Source: JBLHUT01 sp047629975
Lineage (GTDB): Bacteria; Pseudomonadota; Alphaproteobacteria; Rhodobacterales; Rhodobacteraceae
Assembly (NCBI GenBank): GCA_047629975.1
Contig: JBLHUT010000238.1
Span: forward strand, 1 to 5,400
Length of the DNA: 5,400 nucleotides
Reading direction: 5' to 3'
The notes beneath the pieces were generated by a model. The model searched no databases. It saw only the letters and a list, made by a program, of their open reading frames with translations, and was not told where the DNA came from. Within the stretch, counting starts at the first letter, position 1; each line of letters opens with the position of its first letter. Positions 4,525-5,400 of this stretch are shown here, in pieces. The position numbers and the translations under genes are program-made.

Positions 4525-5400
4525 TCAGATGAAGGCATCCGGAACAGATGCCTTCTTGGCGGCGACATAAGCCTCCAGCTTTGCGAGGATCTCGGGATCA
4601 AGGGGGGGCGGTGTGTAATCCGCTAGCAATTTCTTCATCCGCACATTCGCCAGCGTAGCCGTATCGCGACCGCCCTCGTCTTCCCAAGTCTCGTAAGGCT
4701 TGTAGTCAAGCAGATCAGAGCGCCAGAAAGCTTCCTTGAAATTCTCCTGCGTATGCGCACACCCTAGGAAATGCCCTCCCGGACCGACCTCGCGGACGGC
4801 ATCCATCGCTTGGGCGTTTTCGTCGATCGCGATGCCCGCGGCAAGTTTGTGCAACACGCCAAGCTGGTCGGCGTCCATCACGAACTTCTCGAAAGACGCA
4901 ACCAGACCGCCCTCAAGCCAACCACAAGCATGAAGCATGAAGTTCACACCCGACAAAAGCCCCGCATTCAGCGAATTCGCAGTCTCGTAGGCCGCCTGCG
5001 CATCGGGCAGCTTTGATCCGCAAAAGGACCCCGCAGAGCGATACGGCAACCCAAGCCGCCGCGCCAGTTGACCCGCACCGTAGGTGATTTGCGACGCCTC
5101 GGGCGTCCCAAAGGTGGGAGCGCCGGAATTCATGTCGATCGACGCCACGAAAGCCCCGAAAATTACCGGTGCCCCCGGACGCACAAGTTGGTTATACGCC
5201 ACACCCGCCATGACCTCGGCAAGGACCTGCGTCAGGGTTCCGGCCACACTGACCGGCGCCATCGCCCCGCCCACGATGAACGGCGACACGATGCAGGCCT
5301 GATTGGCCGCGGCATAGACCTCAAGCGCTCCCATCATCGTCGAATCAAACGTCATCGGAGAGTTGATGTTGATCAAAGAGGTCAAAACGGTGCGGTCATT
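4525..5400 (-). CDS. MttB-superfamily methyltransferase, non-pyrrolysine type (N-terminus beyond window)
   Basis: Corrinoid-dependent methyltransferase of the trimethylamine:corrinoid (MttB) superfamily. Members move a methyl group from a methylated amine to a cognate corrinoid protein. The frame is open through base 5400 (first codons read NDRTV), so the TTG at 5385 is internal; about 291 of the usual roughly 510 residues are present. Numbering from the first codon in the window, landmarks are GAMAPVSVAGTLTQVLAE (45-62), RPGAPVIFGAF (74-84), GLPYRSAGSFCGSKLPDAQ (117-135) and GPGGHFLGCAHT (206-217). The C-terminus is ETWEDEGG followed by a charged helical tail. AGSFCGSK (123-130) lies about where methanogen MttB carries pyrrolysine, and here all codons are sense with no in-frame TAG. 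Characterised non-Pyl relatives (MtgB) demethylate glycine betaine, so a quaternary amine substrate is likelier than trimethylamine; I therefore give no symbol. The corrinoid partner is not in the window. Confidence 0.92.
   Translation of the reverse strand, partial: NDRTVLTSLININSPMTFDSTMMGALEVYAAANQACIVSPFIVGGAMAPVSVAGTLTQVLAEVMAGVAYNQLVRPGAPVIFGAFVASIDMNSGAPTFGTPEASQITYGAGQLARRLGLPYRSAGSFCGSKLPDAQAAYETANSLNAGLLSGVNFMLHACGWLEGGLVASFEKFVMDADQLGVLHKLAAGIAIDENAQAMDAVREVGPGGHFLGCAHTQENFKEAFWRSDLLDYKPYETWEDEGGRDTATLANVRMKKLLADYTPPPLDPEILAKLEAYVAAKKASVPDAFI
4531..4555 (-). repeat. Hairpin within the last codons of the MttB-family gene
   Basis: GAAGGCATC (4531-4539) and GATGCCTTC (4547-4555) form a perfect 9-bp stem with a 7-base loop. 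The hairpin begins 3 bases from the TGA stop and encodes the conserved-looking tail KASVPDAF. No T-run follows on the minus strand. It may contribute to 3'-end definition or be a by-product of coding. Confidence 0.4.

Overview
The window reads as chromosomal DNA of a marine alphaproteobacterium, most likely a Rhodobacteraceae (Roseobacter-group) species. This rests on recognition rather than a search: a divergent pair of lineage-typical proteins (DUF6456-type and DUF6477-type), a non-pyrrolysine MttB-family methyltransferase, sodium-coupled transporters, and moderately high GC with alphaproteobacterial codon use. There are six protein genes, two of them cut by the window edges. I see no RNA genes, insertion sequences, CRISPR arrays or prophage genes.

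Left part, + strand: the C-terminal four fifths of an NhaA Na+/H+ antiporter (1-962) is followed after 6 bases by an SbtA-type sodium-dependent bicarbonate permease (969-1937). They look like an operon in which one protein expels Na+ and the other uses the inward Na+ gradient. After a 118-bp gap with small repeats comes a VIT1/CCC1-type Fe2+/Mn2+ transporter (2056-2784), which starts with GTG.

Middle: a DUF6456-type putative DNA-binding protein lies on the minus strand (2804-3943), convergent with the VIT gene and only 19 bp from it. Its start is better placed at the ATG at 3943 than at the TTG 12 bases upstream, because that TTG runs into a strong Shine-Dalgarno sequence. Divergent from it, across an AT-rich intergenic region of about 211 bp, is a 91-aa DUF6477-type protein (4155-4430). 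The shared control region holds a near-consensus CtrA-type box, an inverted repeat, a spaced 8-bp direct repeat and a DnaA-box-like word. This pair and its control region are the least understood and most interesting part of the window.

Right part, minus strand: the C-terminal ~291 residues of an MttB-superfamily (trimethylamine/betaine-type) corrinoid methyltransferase (4525-5400), convergent with the DUF6477 gene. Hairpins lie over or beside the 3' ends of both convergent genes. The reading frame has no internal stop, so it belongs to the large non-pyrrolysine branch, whose substrates are quaternary amines where known.
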